The notes: generated from the sequence alone by a model not told the origin. Numbered from the stretch's first letter, positions 50,546 through 61,591 are shown. The stretch: 64,000 bases of DNA from Crassaminicella profunda (GCF_019884785.1 NZ_CP082326.1:401355-465354), one strand, 5' to 3'. Made by a program: numbers and translations.

Positions 50546-53014
50546 GTGGTTCGTATTAAAGGAGTAATTATGGCAGGTGGAAAAGGAACAAGATTAAGAC
50601 CTCTTACTTGTGGGATTCCAAAACCAATGGTTCCTATTTTCAATAAACCTGTAATGGAATATTCAATTGAATTATTAAAAAAATATGGGATTGATGATAT
50701 AGCTGTTACAATGGCTTATCTTCCTTCAGTCATAACGGATTATTTTGGAGAAGGAGAAGAATGGAAGGTTCATCTGAATTATTTCATAGAAGATATCCCT
50801 CTTGGAACAGGAGGAAGTGTAAAAAATGCAGAAGAATTTTTAGATGATACATTTATTGTAATTAGTGGAGATGCTTTGACAGATATAGATATAAAAAAAG
50901 CAATAGCGTATCATAAAAATAAAAAATCAAAAGCAACATTGGTACTAAAAAAAGTTTCTGTTCCATTAGAATATGGTGTAGTCATTACAGATGAGATGGG
51001 AAAAATCATTAGATTCTTAGAAAAGCCAAGCTGGGGTGAAGTATTTAGTGATACGGTGAATACAGGCATTTATATATTAGAGCCTGAAGTGTTAGATTAT
51101 TATAAAAAAGGGGACAAATTTGATTTTAGTAAAGATCTCTTTCCAAAATTATTAAAGGATCAAGTACCTATGTATGGCTACGTTATGGATGATTATTGGA
51201 ATGATATTGGAGATTTGACCTCTTATATGAAAACCCAATTTGATATATTGGAAGGAAAAGTGAAATTTAAATTAGATTGTAAAGAATTTGAAAAAGAAGT
51301 TTGGATAGATGAAGGTGTAACCATAGGAGAAGATGTAAAGTTATCACCTCCAGTTTTTATTGGAAAAAACTCCAAAATACATAGTAATGCAGCCATTCAA
51401 TCTTTTACGATTATTGGAGAAAATTGTGAAATAGGAAAAGAAACTACTTTAAAAAGAAGTATATTGTGGAAAAATATCAAGGTAGGGGGCAATACCCATT
51501 TAAGCGGTGCAACGGTTTGTAGCAATACACAAATAAAAAATGGTGTAAATATCTATGAACATTCTGCTGTAGGAAGTGGAAGTGTCTTGTCTAATGGTGT
51601 TATTGTAAAACCAAATATAAAAATTTGGCCAGATAAAAAAATTGAGGAAGATACCATTGTTCATCAAAATCTTGTATGGGGAACAAAACAGACCAAAACT
51701 ATTTTTGGGTACAAGGACATATCTGGAGATATCAATATAGATATTACGCCAGAATTTGCTTCAAGACTTGGTTCTTCCTTTGCTTCAAATTTAAAAAGTG
51801 ATGCTACAATCGTTGTAAGTAGTGATAAATCTAATGCATGTGATATCATAAAAAATTCTTTTATATCAGGGATTCTTTCAACCGGTGCAGGAGTCATTCA
51901 TCTAAAAGATGCTTCTATGCCTATGAATCGATTTGGTGTAAGGCATTATGATGCAGATGGTGGTATTCACATTCGTTTGGACTCTTTTCAAAAAGATTTA
52001 GCACATATTGAATTTGTAGATAAAAATGGTGCAAATATAGATAGAAATACGGAAAGAAAAATAGAAAATTTATTCAATAGAGATGATTTTAAAAGATGTA
52101 ACGTTGAAAATGTAAAAAGTGTCATGCATATTGATAATTTTTCATCTTTGTATATGCAAAATGGCATAAAGCTTATGAGTGATTTATCTAAAATTAAGAG
52201 GAAAAATCCTAAAGTTATTATCAGTTCAGAGTGCAAAAATGTTTTAAATTTAGCTGAATCTTTTTTTGAATCTATAGGGTGTCAAGTACAATGTGAATAT
52301 GGTCTACATAAATATAAAAATTTAAATGAATATATAGACGATTTATCCCTTGAGATCAAGAAAAATAAAGGTAGTATTGGAATGATTCTAAGCAGTAATG
52401 GAGAAAATATTATATTGATTGATGAGGAAGGAAGGATTGTTGATAGAGAAAGGTATACCCTTTTAGTTACTCAGATATTATTAAAACTTGGCGTAGGCAA
52501 AGAAATTATTGTTCCATATACAGCGCCAAAAGTCATTGACCAAATGGCTAAATCTTTTCAAGCGAAAATCATAAGAACAAAAACAGCTCCTAGCTATAGG
52601 ATGAAGGAAATGTTAAATGGTGATAATAGCGAAAATATGCATTTACAATATATTTTGAATTACGATGCTGTTTTGGCAGCCGGAAAGATTATTGATTTTT
52701 TAATCAGTAAAGATTGTAGCTTGAAGGATTTGGTAGATGAACTTCCAAATTTTCATCTTATAAAAAAAGAAATTGCATGTGATTGGCAAGATAAGGGAAG
52801 AGTAATTAAAGAAATTATTGTTAATCATCGCAACCAAAATATGGAACTTTTTGAAGGTGTAAAAATTCATGATGATAAGGGATGGGCTCTTATTCTGCCT
52901 GATAGTGAAAGAGCTGTATTTAATGTTTATACAGAAGGATTTTCAGAAGAATATGCACAAGAACTTTCAACGCAGTTTAGTCAAAAGGTAGAGAATATAT
53001 TAAAAAATAAGTAG
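50546..53014 (+). CDS. Sugar-phosphate nucleotidyltransferase fused to a degenerate phosphomannomutase domain
   Basis: The 822-residue protein has an NTP-transferase domain (about 1-240; GVIMAGGKGTRLRPLT, GIPKPMVPI, LGTGGSVKNA, ISGDALTDID, NTGIYILEPEV), left-handed beta-helix hexapeptide repeats (about 255-380) and a PMM/PGM-like region (about 390-822). The mutase serine loop (TASHNP) is replaced near 469 by YDADGGIHIRL, and the metal loop (DxDxDR) is replaced near 613 by MILSSNGENI, so the mutase part is probably inactive. A mannose- or glucose-1-phosphate substrate is inferred. The start is uncertain: GTG 50546 touches AGGAG, ATT 50555 has ideal spacing, and ATG 50570 would truncate the first strand. 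Confidence 0.85.
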   Translation: MVRIKGVIMAGGKGTRLRPLTCGIPKPMVPIFNKPVMEYSIELLKKYGIDDIAVTMAYLPSVITDYFGEGEEWKVHLNYFIEDIPLGTGGSVKNAEEFLDDTFIVISGDALTDIDIKKAIAYHKNKKSKATLVLKKVSVPLEYGVVITDEMGKIIRFLEKPSWGEVFSDTVNTGIYILEPEVLDYYKKGDKFDFSKDLFPKLLKDQVPMYGYVMDDYWNDIGDLTSYMKTQFDILEGKVKFKLDCKEFEKEVWIDEGVTIGEDVKLSPPVFIGKNSKIHSNAAIQSFTIIGENCEIGKETTLKRSILWKNIKVGGNTHLSGATVCSNTQIKNGVNIYEHSAVGSGSVLSNGVIVKPNIKIWPDKKIEEDTIVHQNLVWGTKQTKTIFGYKDISGDINIDITPEFASRLGSSFASNLKSDATIVVSSDKSNACDIIKNSFISGILSTGAGVIHLKDASMPMNRFGVRHYDADGGIHIRLDSFQKDLAHIEFVDKNGANIDRNTERKIENLFNRDDFKRCNVENVKSVMHIDNFSSLYMQNGIKLMSDLSKIKRKNPKVIISSECKNVLNLAESFFESIGCQVQCEYGLHKYKNLNEYIDDLSLEIKKNKGSIGMILSSNGENIILIDEEGRIVDRERYTLLVTQILLKLGVGKEIIVPYTAPKVIDQMAKSFQAKIIRTKTAPSYRMKEMLNGDNSENMHLQYILNYDAVLAAGKIIDFLISKDCSLKDLVDELPNFHLIKKEIACDWQDKGRVIKEIIVNHRNQNMELFEGVKIHDDKGWALILPDSERAVFNVYTEGFSEEYAQELSTQFSQKVENILKNK

Positions 53015-53041
53015 AAAAAATAGATGGAGGGATACAGGGAT

Positions 53042-56000
53042 ATGTTCCTCAAAAAAAATTATAGAATAGAGAATGATGAAAAAATAGAAATGAAAGATGT
53101 TTTGCTAAACAATGAGGAATTAAACGAACATGCTATAGAGATTGCAAAGTCACATGTTATAGCAAAAAAACGTGGGAATATTAGATTGCTTTGGTCTAGG
53201 CTCAATCATAACTTTAAAACAATTTCCTCTATTTATGCAGGACTCAATGAAGAAGTAAAAAAAGGAAATGACTTATCACCTGCTTCTGAATGGCTTCTAG
53301 ATAACTATTATAAAATAGAGGAACAAGTTCAGGTTATTAGACAAAACGTTACAAAGGATAAATTTTTAAAGCTACATATTCTAGATAATGGATATCTCAA
53401 GGGCTATCCAAGAGTTTATAGCATAGCTCTTGAGTTGGTTTCTCATACTGATGGGAGATTGGATGAAACTTTATTAGTGAATTTTATAAAATCTTATCAA
53501 TCTCATAAGGTTCTTACTATCGGGGAAATTTGGGCTCTTTCTTTGATGATTCGTCTTGCTCTTGTTGAAAAAATACGAAATATTAGTGAAAAAATATATG
53601 AAAATCAAGAACAATGGAAAAAGGTTGAAAGACTTAAAGGAAGAAATCAAGAAACTCTTTTAGAGGATATAAAAAGAGATTTTGAAAATATGGATTTATT
53701 AAGTCCTTCTTATATCGAACATCTTTTAAAAAAGCTTAGAACCACAGGAATTGAATCAGGACAGGCAATTGATATCATTGAAAAAAAATTAATGGAATTT
53801 GATACATCTATGAATCAAGTAATAGAACTTGAGCATAAAGATCAAGCAGCAAGAAAAATATCTATAGGAAATGCCATTATTAGCTTGAATATTGTTTCAA
53901 AATTAGACTGGAATGACATATTTGAGTCTTTATCTAAGGTTGAAGAAATATTAAGGGGGGACCCTTTAAATATTTATGGTGCAATGGATTTTTCATCGAG
54001 AAACTATTATCGACATGAAATTGAAAAGATTGCTAAGATGTGCAATACATCGGAAACAAAAGTTGCAAGAACTGCTATTAGCTATGCAAAAAATGCTGAA
54101 ATATTAGATGACAAGGATAAAATAAAGCATGTAGGCTATTACATTGTAGATCAAGGGAGAAAAAAATTATTAAGAGAGCTAAACTATAAAAAATCAAAAA
54201 ACTATTTCCATGATTATCCTATTTCTGTATATGTAGTACCGATTATGGTCATAACAGGATGTCTTGCTTTATTATTAGGATACTATGCGTATAGGTCTTC
54301 TAATCATATATTGTTAAGCTTATTAGCAGGAACAATTAGTTTGATTCCTGCTAGTGATATTGCTGTAACAATAGTAAATTGGATGGTTACATATAAATTT
54401 ACACCAGCATTTTTACCGAAGCTGGAATATAAAGAAGGTGTTATACAAGATGCCACTACAATGGTAGTCATACCTACATTGGTTCCAAATGAAAAAGTTT
54501 TAGAAGATCTCCTTGAAAAGCTAGAAGTATATTATTTAGGGAATAAGGATAAAAATATATACTTTGGAGTAGCAGGAGATTTCAAAGATTCAGATACTCA
54601 GATTCAGCCTAATGATGAACTCCTTATTCATAAGGCATTAGAAGGAATCAAAAAATTAAACCATAAATACGCTAATGGATTAGATAGATTTTTTTACTTT
54701 CATAGATACAGGCAATTTAGTGAAAAACAACAAAAATGGATGGGTTGGGAAAGAAAAAGAGGTGCTTTAGTAGAATTTAATGAACTTCTTACAGGATCAA
54801 AAGATACCTCCTATAATGTTATTTCAGGAGATTTATCTCATATTGTAGGAAAAATTAAATATATTATTACTTTAGATGCAGATACCAATCTTCCTATAGA
54901 TACAGCAAAGAAACTCATTGGAACCATATCTCATCCACTCAATAAAGGCGTCTTAAATAAAGAAAAAGGAATCGTTGAAGAAGGGTACGGATTAATTCAG
55001 CCTCGTATTGGAGTGGATGTGGAAAGTGCGAGTAAATCTACATTTACAAGAGTTTTTGCAGGACAGGGAGGAATTGATCCGTATACTACAGCTACTTCAG
55101 ATGTATATCAAGATTTATTTGGAGAAGGAATCTTTACAGGAAAAGGAATATACAATCTTTCATTATTCAATGAGATTTTAAGTGGTGTGATACCAGATAA
55201 TACAGTACTTAGTCATGATCTATTAGAAGGAAGCTATGTAAGGACAGCTCTTACTACAGATATTGAACTGATTGATGGCTATCCATCAAGATACAATTCC
55301 TTTATCATGAGACTACATAGATGGATTAGAGGAGATTGGCAGCTGATTAGATGGTTATTTCCTAAAATAGAAAATAGAATGGGAAAAGTAGTGAATAATC
55401 CACTATCTAAGCTTTCTAAGTGGAAGGTACTTGATAATTTAAGAAGAAGTCTCACTTCTCTAAGTCTTTTACTTTTGTTCATATTGGGACTTACCGTTTT
55501 TCCTGGGAAATCTTTTGTTTGGGTGGGATTTGCTAGTTTTACCCTATTGTTTCCTTGTTTGATGGAATGTTTCAATTGTATGATGAACAAATATTATAGA
55601 ACGGCAATGGAAAGAACCAATGGAAATCTTATATATGGTTTTAGGGCTGTTTGTTACCAAACATTATTAAATTTTATATTTTTACCCTATCATGCCTTCA
55701 TGATGGTAGATGGTATTGTCAGAACCTTATATCGTGTATATATTTCCAAGAAAAACTTATTAGAATGGGTTACGGCAGCAGATGTAGAGAAAAAATTAAA
55801 AAATGATACATTAAGCTTCATAAAGAGAATGAAGGTTGCTATTATTATGGCACTTTTTCTTATCATTTTTGTTGGAGTGGTATCACCGAACAATTTAGTA
55901 TACGCCCTTCCAATAAGTCTTATATGGGCACTATCTCCTGTTATTGCATATAAGGTAAGTAAAGAAAATATGATTAAGGTACAATTAGACCATGAAGACT

Positions 56001-59000
56001 CATCTGTATTAAGAAGGTTAGCAAGAAAGACATGGAGCTATTATGAAGATTTTGCAGGAGAAATGGATCACTTTCTTCCTCCTGATAATTATCAAGAAGA
56101 CCCACCTAATGGAGTAGCCCATAGGACATCTCCAACTAATATTGGATTTTTACTGTTAGCTACTTTATCTGCTAGAGATTTTGGGTATATTTCAACCATT
56201 GAAATGGTAGAACGTATTGAAAAGACATTGTCTACTATTGAAAGGTTAGAAACATGGAAAGGCCATCTGTATAATTGGTATGATACCAAAACTTTAGAAG
56301 TATTAAGACCCTTCTTTGTTTCAACGGTTGATAGCGGAAATTTTATTGGATATATGATTACATTAAAGGAAGGTCTTTTAGAATATTTTAAAAAACCTAT
56401 TCTGGATAAAGCTGTATTATTAGGGATAAAAGATACGGTTGCGTTAACAAATGAAAAACAAAACGTAGAGACCATAGACTTTTTTCTGGAAAAAGAAAAA
56501 TTAGAGTTAAAAGAATGGAAAGAATTATTTCAAAGATTTGAAAAAACCAACAATATAACAGGATGGAACGAAAAATTTCATTTTATGATGAATGAGTTAA
56601 ACAAAGAAATAAATTTATTCTTCGTAGATGCAAGGGTAGAAGTTGAAGAATATAAAAAATTAAAAGAACAGGTAGATCGTATTAATGGAGAGTTATCCTT
56701 AATAGAGTTAAATACTCTTTATAAAGATATTCTTAAAGATCTTAACAAAATTTTAAAGAAAAACAATCAACAAGCTTTCATACAGCTAAAAAATAGAATA
56801 TTTATTGCTAATGAACATGTTGAGCAAAAGATTGCACAAATAAAGGATCTTATCAAAAGAATAGAAAAAATAGTAGAAGATACAGATTTTACTGAGTTGT
56901 ATGATCAAAAACAAAATCTATTCTCCATAGGATACAATGTAAAAGATGAAAATTTGGTAGATTCCTACTATGATTTATTGGCTTCAGAAGCAAGACTTAC
57001 TAGTTATATAGCCATTGCAAGAAAAGAAGTACCTAAAAAGCATTGGTCAAAATTAGGAAGAGCGTTGTCCATTGTAGATGGATATAGAGGTTTGGTTTCA
57101 TGGACAGGAACCATGTTTGAATATTTCATGCCTCCCTTAGTGATGAAAAATTATACAAATACATTAATGGATGAAACCTATGGGACGGTTATAAAGGCCC
57201 AGAAAAAGTATGGAGAAAAGAGAAATGTTCCTTGGGGAACTTCAGAATCAGGGTATTATGCCTTTGACATCAATTTGAACTATCAATATAAAGCTTTTGG
57301 AGTACCCGATCTAGGACTCAAAAGAGGACTCATTAATGATATGGTCATCTCGCCATATTCAACCCTTTTGGCTCTTTCTTTTGATGGAAAAGGATCAATG
57401 AAGAACATAAAAAGATTAATAGAGGATGGCGTAGAAGGAAATTATGGTTTTTATGAAGCAATAGATTATACACCAGAGCGATTGCCCTTTGGAAAGAAAA
57501 AGGGGGTCATCAAAAGCTTTATGGCACACCATCAAGGTATGGGGCTACTAGCTCTTAATAATTATTTAAATGAAAATATCATGCAAAAGAGATTTCATAT
57601 GGACCCTGTGATGAAATCAGCAGAAGTATTACTTCAAGAAAAAACTCCTGTAAGAGTGCTTATTACAAAACAATATAAGGAAGCAATAGAGCCTTTAGAG
57701 GAACCTAAAAAAGAAGATATTTATGTAGTTAGAAAATATAGGGATATAGATGGTAGACTTCCTAGATGCCATATTCTATCTAATGGAAGATATTCTGTAA
57801 TGGTTACAGATGGAGGCAGTGGATACAGCAAGAAGGAAAAAATACAGGTTACTAGATGGAGAGAAGATAGTCTTACAGGAAAACATGGAAACTATATTTT
57901 CTTAAAAAATTTAAATACAAACAAAGTATATGGGTCTATATTTGATCCCATTCATATAGAGCCAGATGGTTATGAAGTAAAATTTTCTCTTGATCAGGCA
58001 GCCTTTATGAGAACAGATGATAATATTGATACCCATACAGAAATTTTTGTATCCTCAGAAGATGATGCAGAAATCAGAAAAATAACCCTTACAAACCATG
58101 GAAATGAACCGGTTGTAATGGAGCTTACTAGTTATTTTGAAACGGTTTTAGCACCACAAGCTGCTGATATGGCCCATCCAGCATTCAGTAATTTATTTAT
58201 TAGAACAGAAGCAATTCTTGAATATGATAGTCTTATTGCTTCAAGAAGACCAAGACTTGAAGAAAAGAATAGCATATGGATGTGCCACACTATGGCGGTG
58301 GAGGGAGAAACCCTTGGTAATTTAGAATATGAAACAAATCGAGGAAATTTCATTGGTAGAGGAAGGAATATAGGTAATTCTTTTGCTTTTACAAATTCCC
58401 TTACGAATACAACAGGTCCCATACTTGATCCTATTATGAGCCTTAGAAGAAGAGTAAAGATCATCCCTGGAAAAACAGTGAGTGTATCCTTTGTCACTTC
58501 TGTGATCAATAGTAGAAAAGAAGCAATAGATATGGCAAGAAAATACTATGATCTTTCATCAACTAAAAGAGCCTTAAATCTTGCTTTTACAAGGAGTATC
58601 ATAGAAACTTCTTATTTAGGTCTGAAGGCTGAGGAAATAGAAGTTTATCAGGATATGATTCCCCACATTCTTTACTTAAGCCCTCATAGAAGAAAATATG
58701 AGGAAATGCTTAAGGAAAATAAAAAAGGGCAATCAGGGCTTTGGGCTTATGGCATATCAGGAGATCTCCCAATTGTTTTAGTAAGCATTAGCCGGGTAGA
58801 GGATATAGCAATTGTTCATGAAGCTCTTAAAGCCCATGAATACTGGAAAATGAAGGGACTTTCTGTAGACTTAATCATATTCAATGAAGATAAAAGTAGT
58901 TATCTACAGCCATTACAAGAGCTTCTAAATGAAACGGTATTTTCAAAATATGGTCATGATATTATGAACAAAGCAGGAGGCATCTATGTAAGAAATGCAA

Positions 59001-61591
59001 ATATTATGCCTGAAGAAGACAGAAACCTTTTGTATACCGTAGCTAGACTCGTTCTAAAAGGAGAGAAAGGATCTATTTATCATCAAATAAGAATGAAGGA
59101 TATAGAGAAAGAATTTCCAGAAGCAAAAGAATTTAAAAAAGACAAGATAGCATACAAAAGTCAAGATGAACTATTAAATGTTGATTATTTTAATGGATAT
59201 GGCGGTTTTAGTAAGGATGGTAAGGAGTATATTATAAGACTTAAAGAAGGGTGTAATACCCCTGCTCCATGGACCAATGTCATCGCCAATAAAAACTTTG
59301 GTTTTCATATTACGGAGAATGGATCTGGATTTACATGGGCTGAAAATAGTCGTGAAAATAAATTAACCCCATGGTCAAATGATCCTATAACAGATCCCAT
59401 TGGGGAGGTAATCTATTTAAGAGATGAAAGTTGTGGTGCATACTGGTCTGTTACCCCTCTCCCTATTCGAGAAAAGGAGAGCTATACTATAAGACATGGT
59501 ATGGGGTATTCAACCTTTACGCATGATAGTCATGGGATACTACAAAATCTTACTGTATTTGTGACAAAGGATGAATCTATTAAGATTAGTTTAGTAAAAT
59601 TAAAGAATCACTCAGATGTGAAAAGAACATTATCTAGTATTTATTATTTAAGACCTGTACTTGGGGTGAGTGACCAGATTACCCAGCAGTATATTGTAAC
59701 GAAAATGGATGAAAAAAGAGAAGTTCTTATGATGAACAATGGATATAGTGTTGATTTTCCAGGAAGAACTGCATTTGTAACTTCATCAGAAAAAATAGTA
59801 TCCTATACAGGTGATCGAGAGGAATTTGTAGGACAAAATAAGGATTTAAGTAGCCCAAATGCCCTAAGAAGAGAAGGTCTTTCTAATAGAGTAGGTGCTG
59901 CCTTTGATCCTTGTGCAGCAATAGAAGTTTTGATTGAGCTAGAACCTAATGAGGAAAAAGAATTGGTATTTTTATTAGGTTATGGTGAAAATATGGATGA
60001 AGCACAAAAACTTATCAAAAAATATAAGGTTATAAATGATTGTAAGAGTAGTCTAGATGAAATAAAGACATATTGGAAAGAGCTTTTAGGAACTATTGAA
60101 GTAAAAACACCAGATTTGTCAATGGATTTATTGATAAACTACTGGTTGATGTATCAAACTATAGCCTGCAGGATTTGGGCAAGGTCAGCCTTTTATCAAT
60201 CAGGGGGTGCTTATGGTTTTCGGGATCAACTTCAAGATGCAATGAATGCTATGCCTATTATGCCAGAGGCAACAAGAAAACAAATCCTTCTTCATTGTGC
60301 ACATCAATTTGTTGAAGGGGATGTACAGCATTGGTGGCATCCAGGAGCTGGAGAAAAAGGAATACGCACTAAGTTTTCCGATGATTTACTATGGCTTCCT
60401 TTAGTAACTGCAGAATATGTAAGCTATACAGGAGATGATATGCTGCTAAATGAAGAAGTTCACTTCTTAGAGGAATCGCTCTTAGGAGAACATGAAGACG
60501 AAAGATATGGCATTCCTAGAATTTCTGAAGAGAAAGCTTCTGTTTATGAGCATTGTGTAAGAGCCATTGAAAGAGGATTAAGATTTGGAGAACATGGTAT
60601 TCCTCTTATGGGTTCAGGAGACTGGAATGATGGCATGAATACTGTAGGGAATAAAGGAAAAGGTGAAAGTATTTGGCTAGGTTGGTTTTTACATGATATT
60701 TTGAATAAATTCGCTTCCATTTGTGAACAAATGAATGAACCAGATCGTGGAGAAAGATATAAAAAAGCAGCAAAGGACATTGCACATCATATTGAAGAAA
60801 ATGCTTGGGATGGGGAATGGTACAGGAGAGCATACTTTGATGATGGAACCCCTTTAGGATCCATAGAAAATACAGAATGTATGATCGATTCTCTTGCCCA
60901 ATCATGGGCGGTCATTTCAGGTGCTGCAAGACCTGATCGTAAACAGATAGCAATGGATTCAGCACAGCGTTATTTGGTAAAAAAAGAAGAAGGAATGATT
61001 CTTCTATTTACGCCACCCTTTAATGAAAGTGATTTACATCCTGGATATATCAAAGGATATGTGCCAGGAGTAAGAGAAAATGGAGGACAATATACCCATG
61101 CAGCAACTTGGGTAATCAATGCCTTTGCTATGATGGGGGATGGAGACAAAGCTTTAGAGTTATACAATATGATCAATCCAATTAACCATACAAGAACACC
61201 TATAGAGTGTGCAACCTATAAAGTAGAGCCCTATGTAATAGCAGCAGATGTATATGCTGTGAGTCCTCATACCGGAAGAGGTGGATGGACTTGGTATACG
61301 GGAGCTGCTGGATGGATGTATCGGGTAGGAATTGAATATATTTTAGGGTTAAAGAAAAAAGATGATATTCTTACCATTAATCCTTGTATTCCAAAAGAAT
61401 GGAAAGAGTATACGATTAAGTATCAATACAAAAACACTCATTATAAAATATTTGTAAAAAACTTTAAGCGAGTGAATACAAATGTAGATTATATTACGAT
61501 AGATGGAAAAAGGAGAGAAGAGAAGAATATTCCTCTAGTGGATGATGGAAAAGATCATTATGTAGAAGTGATTTTAGGAGCAACCTGCTAG
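53042..61591 (+). CDS. Cyclic beta-1,2-glucan synthase (GT84-GH94, NdvB/ChvB-like)
   Basis: The 2849-residue membrane protein has an N-terminal helical region (about 1-390), membrane helices (about 400-450), a GT84 glycosyltransferase domain with LDADTNLP (Asp612/Asp614) and RLHRWIRGDWQLIRW (about 755-770), and more helices (about 810-970). A glucoamylase-like middle part has MAHHQGMGLLALNNYL, and a GH94 phosphorylase-type C-terminal part has GSGDWNDGMN (Asp2527, Asp2530) that trims chain length. This is the order of the NdvB family, which makes cyclic beta-1,2-glucan from UDP-glucose; Firmicute examples exist. ATG 53042 lies ten bases after GGAGGG. It follows the nucleotidyltransferase by 27 bases. 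Confidence 0.93.
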   Translation: MFLKKNYRIENDEKIEMKDVLLNNEELNEHAIEIAKSHVIAKKRGNIRLLWSRLNHNFKTISSIYAGLNEEVKKGNDLSPASEWLLDNYYKIEEQVQVIRQNVTKDKFLKLHILDNGYLKGYPRVYSIALELVSHTDGRLDETLLVNFIKSYQSHKVLTIGEIWALSLMIRLALVEKIRNISEKIYENQEQWKKVERLKGRNQETLLEDIKRDFENMDLLSPSYIEHLLKKLRTTGIESGQAIDIIEKKLMEFDTSMNQVIELEHKDQAARKISIGNAIISLNIVSKLDWNDIFESLSKVEEILRGDPLNIYGAMDFSSRNYYRHEIEKIAKMCNTSETKVARTAISYAKNAEILDDKDKIKHVGYYIVDQGRKKLLRELNYKKSKNYFHDYPISVYVVPIMVITGCLALLLGYYAYRSSNHILLSLLAGTISLIPASDIAVTIVNWMVTYKFTPAFLPKLEYKEGVIQDATTMVVIPTLVPNEKVLEDLLEKLEVYYLGNKDKNIYFGVAGDFKDSDTQIQPNDELLIHKALEGIKKLNHKYANGLDRFFYFHRYRQFSEKQQKWMGWERKRGALVEFNELLTGSKDTSYNVISGDLSHIVGKIKYIITLDADTNLPIDTAKKLIGTISHPLNKGVLNKEKGIVEEGYGLIQPRIGVDVESASKSTFTRVFAGQGGIDPYTTATSDVYQDLFGEGIFTGKGIYNLSLFNEILSGVIPDNTVLSHDLLEGSYVRTALTTDIELIDGYPSRYNSFIMRLHRWIRGDWQLIRWLFPKIENRMGKVVNNPLSKLSKWKVLDNLRRSLTSLSLLLLFILGLTVFPGKSFVWVGFASFTLLFPCLMECFNCMMNKYYRTAMERTNGNLIYGFRAVCYQTLLNFIFLPYHAFMMVDGIVRTLYRVYISKKNLLEWVTAADVEKKLKNDTLSFIKRMKVAIIMALFLIIFVGVVSPNNLVYALPISLIWALSPVIAYKVSKENMIKVQLDHEDSSVLRRLARKTWSYYEDFAGEMDHFLPPDNYQEDPPNGVAHRTSPTNIGFLLLATLSARDFGYISTIEMVERIEKTLSTIERLETWKGHLYNWYDTKTLEVLRPFFVSTVDSGNFIGYMITLKEGLLEYFKKPILDKAVLLGIKDTVALTNEKQNVETIDFFLEKEKLELKEWKELFQRFEKTNNITGWNEKFHFMMNELNKEINLFFVDARVEVEEYKKLKEQVDRINGELSLIELNTLYKDILKDLNKILKKNNQQAFIQLKNRIFIANEHVEQKIAQIKDLIKRIEKIVEDTDFTELYDQKQNLFSIGYNVKDENLVDSYYDLLASEARLTSYIAIARKEVPKKHWSKLGRALSIVDGYRGLVSWTGTMFEYFMPPLVMKNYTNTLMDETYGTVIKAQKKYGEKRNVPWGTSESGYYAFDINLNYQYKAFGVPDLGLKRGLINDMVISPYSTLLALSFDGKGSMKNIKRLIEDGVEGNYGFYEAIDYTPERLPFGKKKGVIKSFMAHHQGMGLLALNNYLNENIMQKRFHMDPVMKSAEVLLQEKTPVRVLITKQYKEAIEPLEEPKKEDIYVVRKYRDIDGRLPRCHILSNGRYSVMVTDGGSGYSKKEKIQVTRWREDSLTGKHGNYIFLKNLNTNKVYGSIFDPIHIEPDGYEVKFSLDQAAFMRTDDNIDTHTEIFVSSEDDAEIRKITLTNHGNEPVVMELTSYFETVLAPQAADMAHPAFSNLFIRTEAILEYDSLIASRRPRLEEKNSIWMCHTMAVEGETLGNLEYETNRGNFIGRGRNIGNSFAFTNSLTNTTGPILDPIMSLRRRVKIIPGKTVSVSFVTSVINSRKEAIDMARKYYDLSSTKRALNLAFTRSIIETSYLGLKAEEIEVYQDMIPHILYLSPHRRKYEEMLKENKKGQSGLWAYGISGDLPIVLVSISRVEDIAIVHEALKAHEYWKMKGLSVDLIIFNEDKSSYLQPLQELLNETVFSKYGHDIMNKAGGIYVRNANIMPEEDRNLLYTVARLVLKGEKGSIYHQIRMKDIEKEFPEAKEFKKDKIAYKSQDELLNVDYFNGYGGFSKDGKEYIIRLKEGCNTPAPWTNVIANKNFGFHITENGSGFTWAENSRENKLTPWSNDPITDPIGEVIYLRDESCGAYWSVTPLPIREKESYTIRHGMGYSTFTHDSHGILQNLTVFVTKDESIKISLVKLKNHSDVKRTLSSIYYLRPVLGVSDQITQQYIVTKMDEKREVLMMNNGYSVDFPGRTAFVTSSEKIVSYTGDREEFVGQNKDLSSPNALRREGLSNRVGAAFDPCAAIEVLIELEPNEEKELVFLLGYGENMDEAQKLIKKYKVINDCKSSLDEIKTYWKELLGTIEVKTPDLSMDLLINYWLMYQTIACRIWARSAFYQSGGAYGFRDQLQDAMNAMPIMPEATRKQILLHCAHQFVEGDVQHWWHPGAGEKGIRTKFSDDLLWLPLVTAEYVSYTGDDMLLNEEVHFLEESLLGEHEDERYGIPRISEEKASVYEHCVRAIERGLRFGEHGIPLMGSGDWNDGMNTVGNKGKGESIWLGWFLHDILNKFASICEQMNEPDRGERYKKAAKDIAHHIEENAWDGEWYRRAYFDDGTPLGSIENTECMIDSLAQSWAVISGAARPDRKQIAMDSAQRYLVKKEEGMILLFTPPFNESDLHPGYIKGYVPGVRENGGQYTHAATWVINAFAMMGDGDKALELYNMINPINHTRTPIECATYKVEPYVIAADVYAVSPHTGRGGWTWYTGAAGWMYRVGIEYILGLKKKDDILTINPCIPKEWKEYTIKYQYKNTHYKIFVKNFKRVNTNVDYITIDGKRREEKNIPLVDDGKDHYVEVILGATC

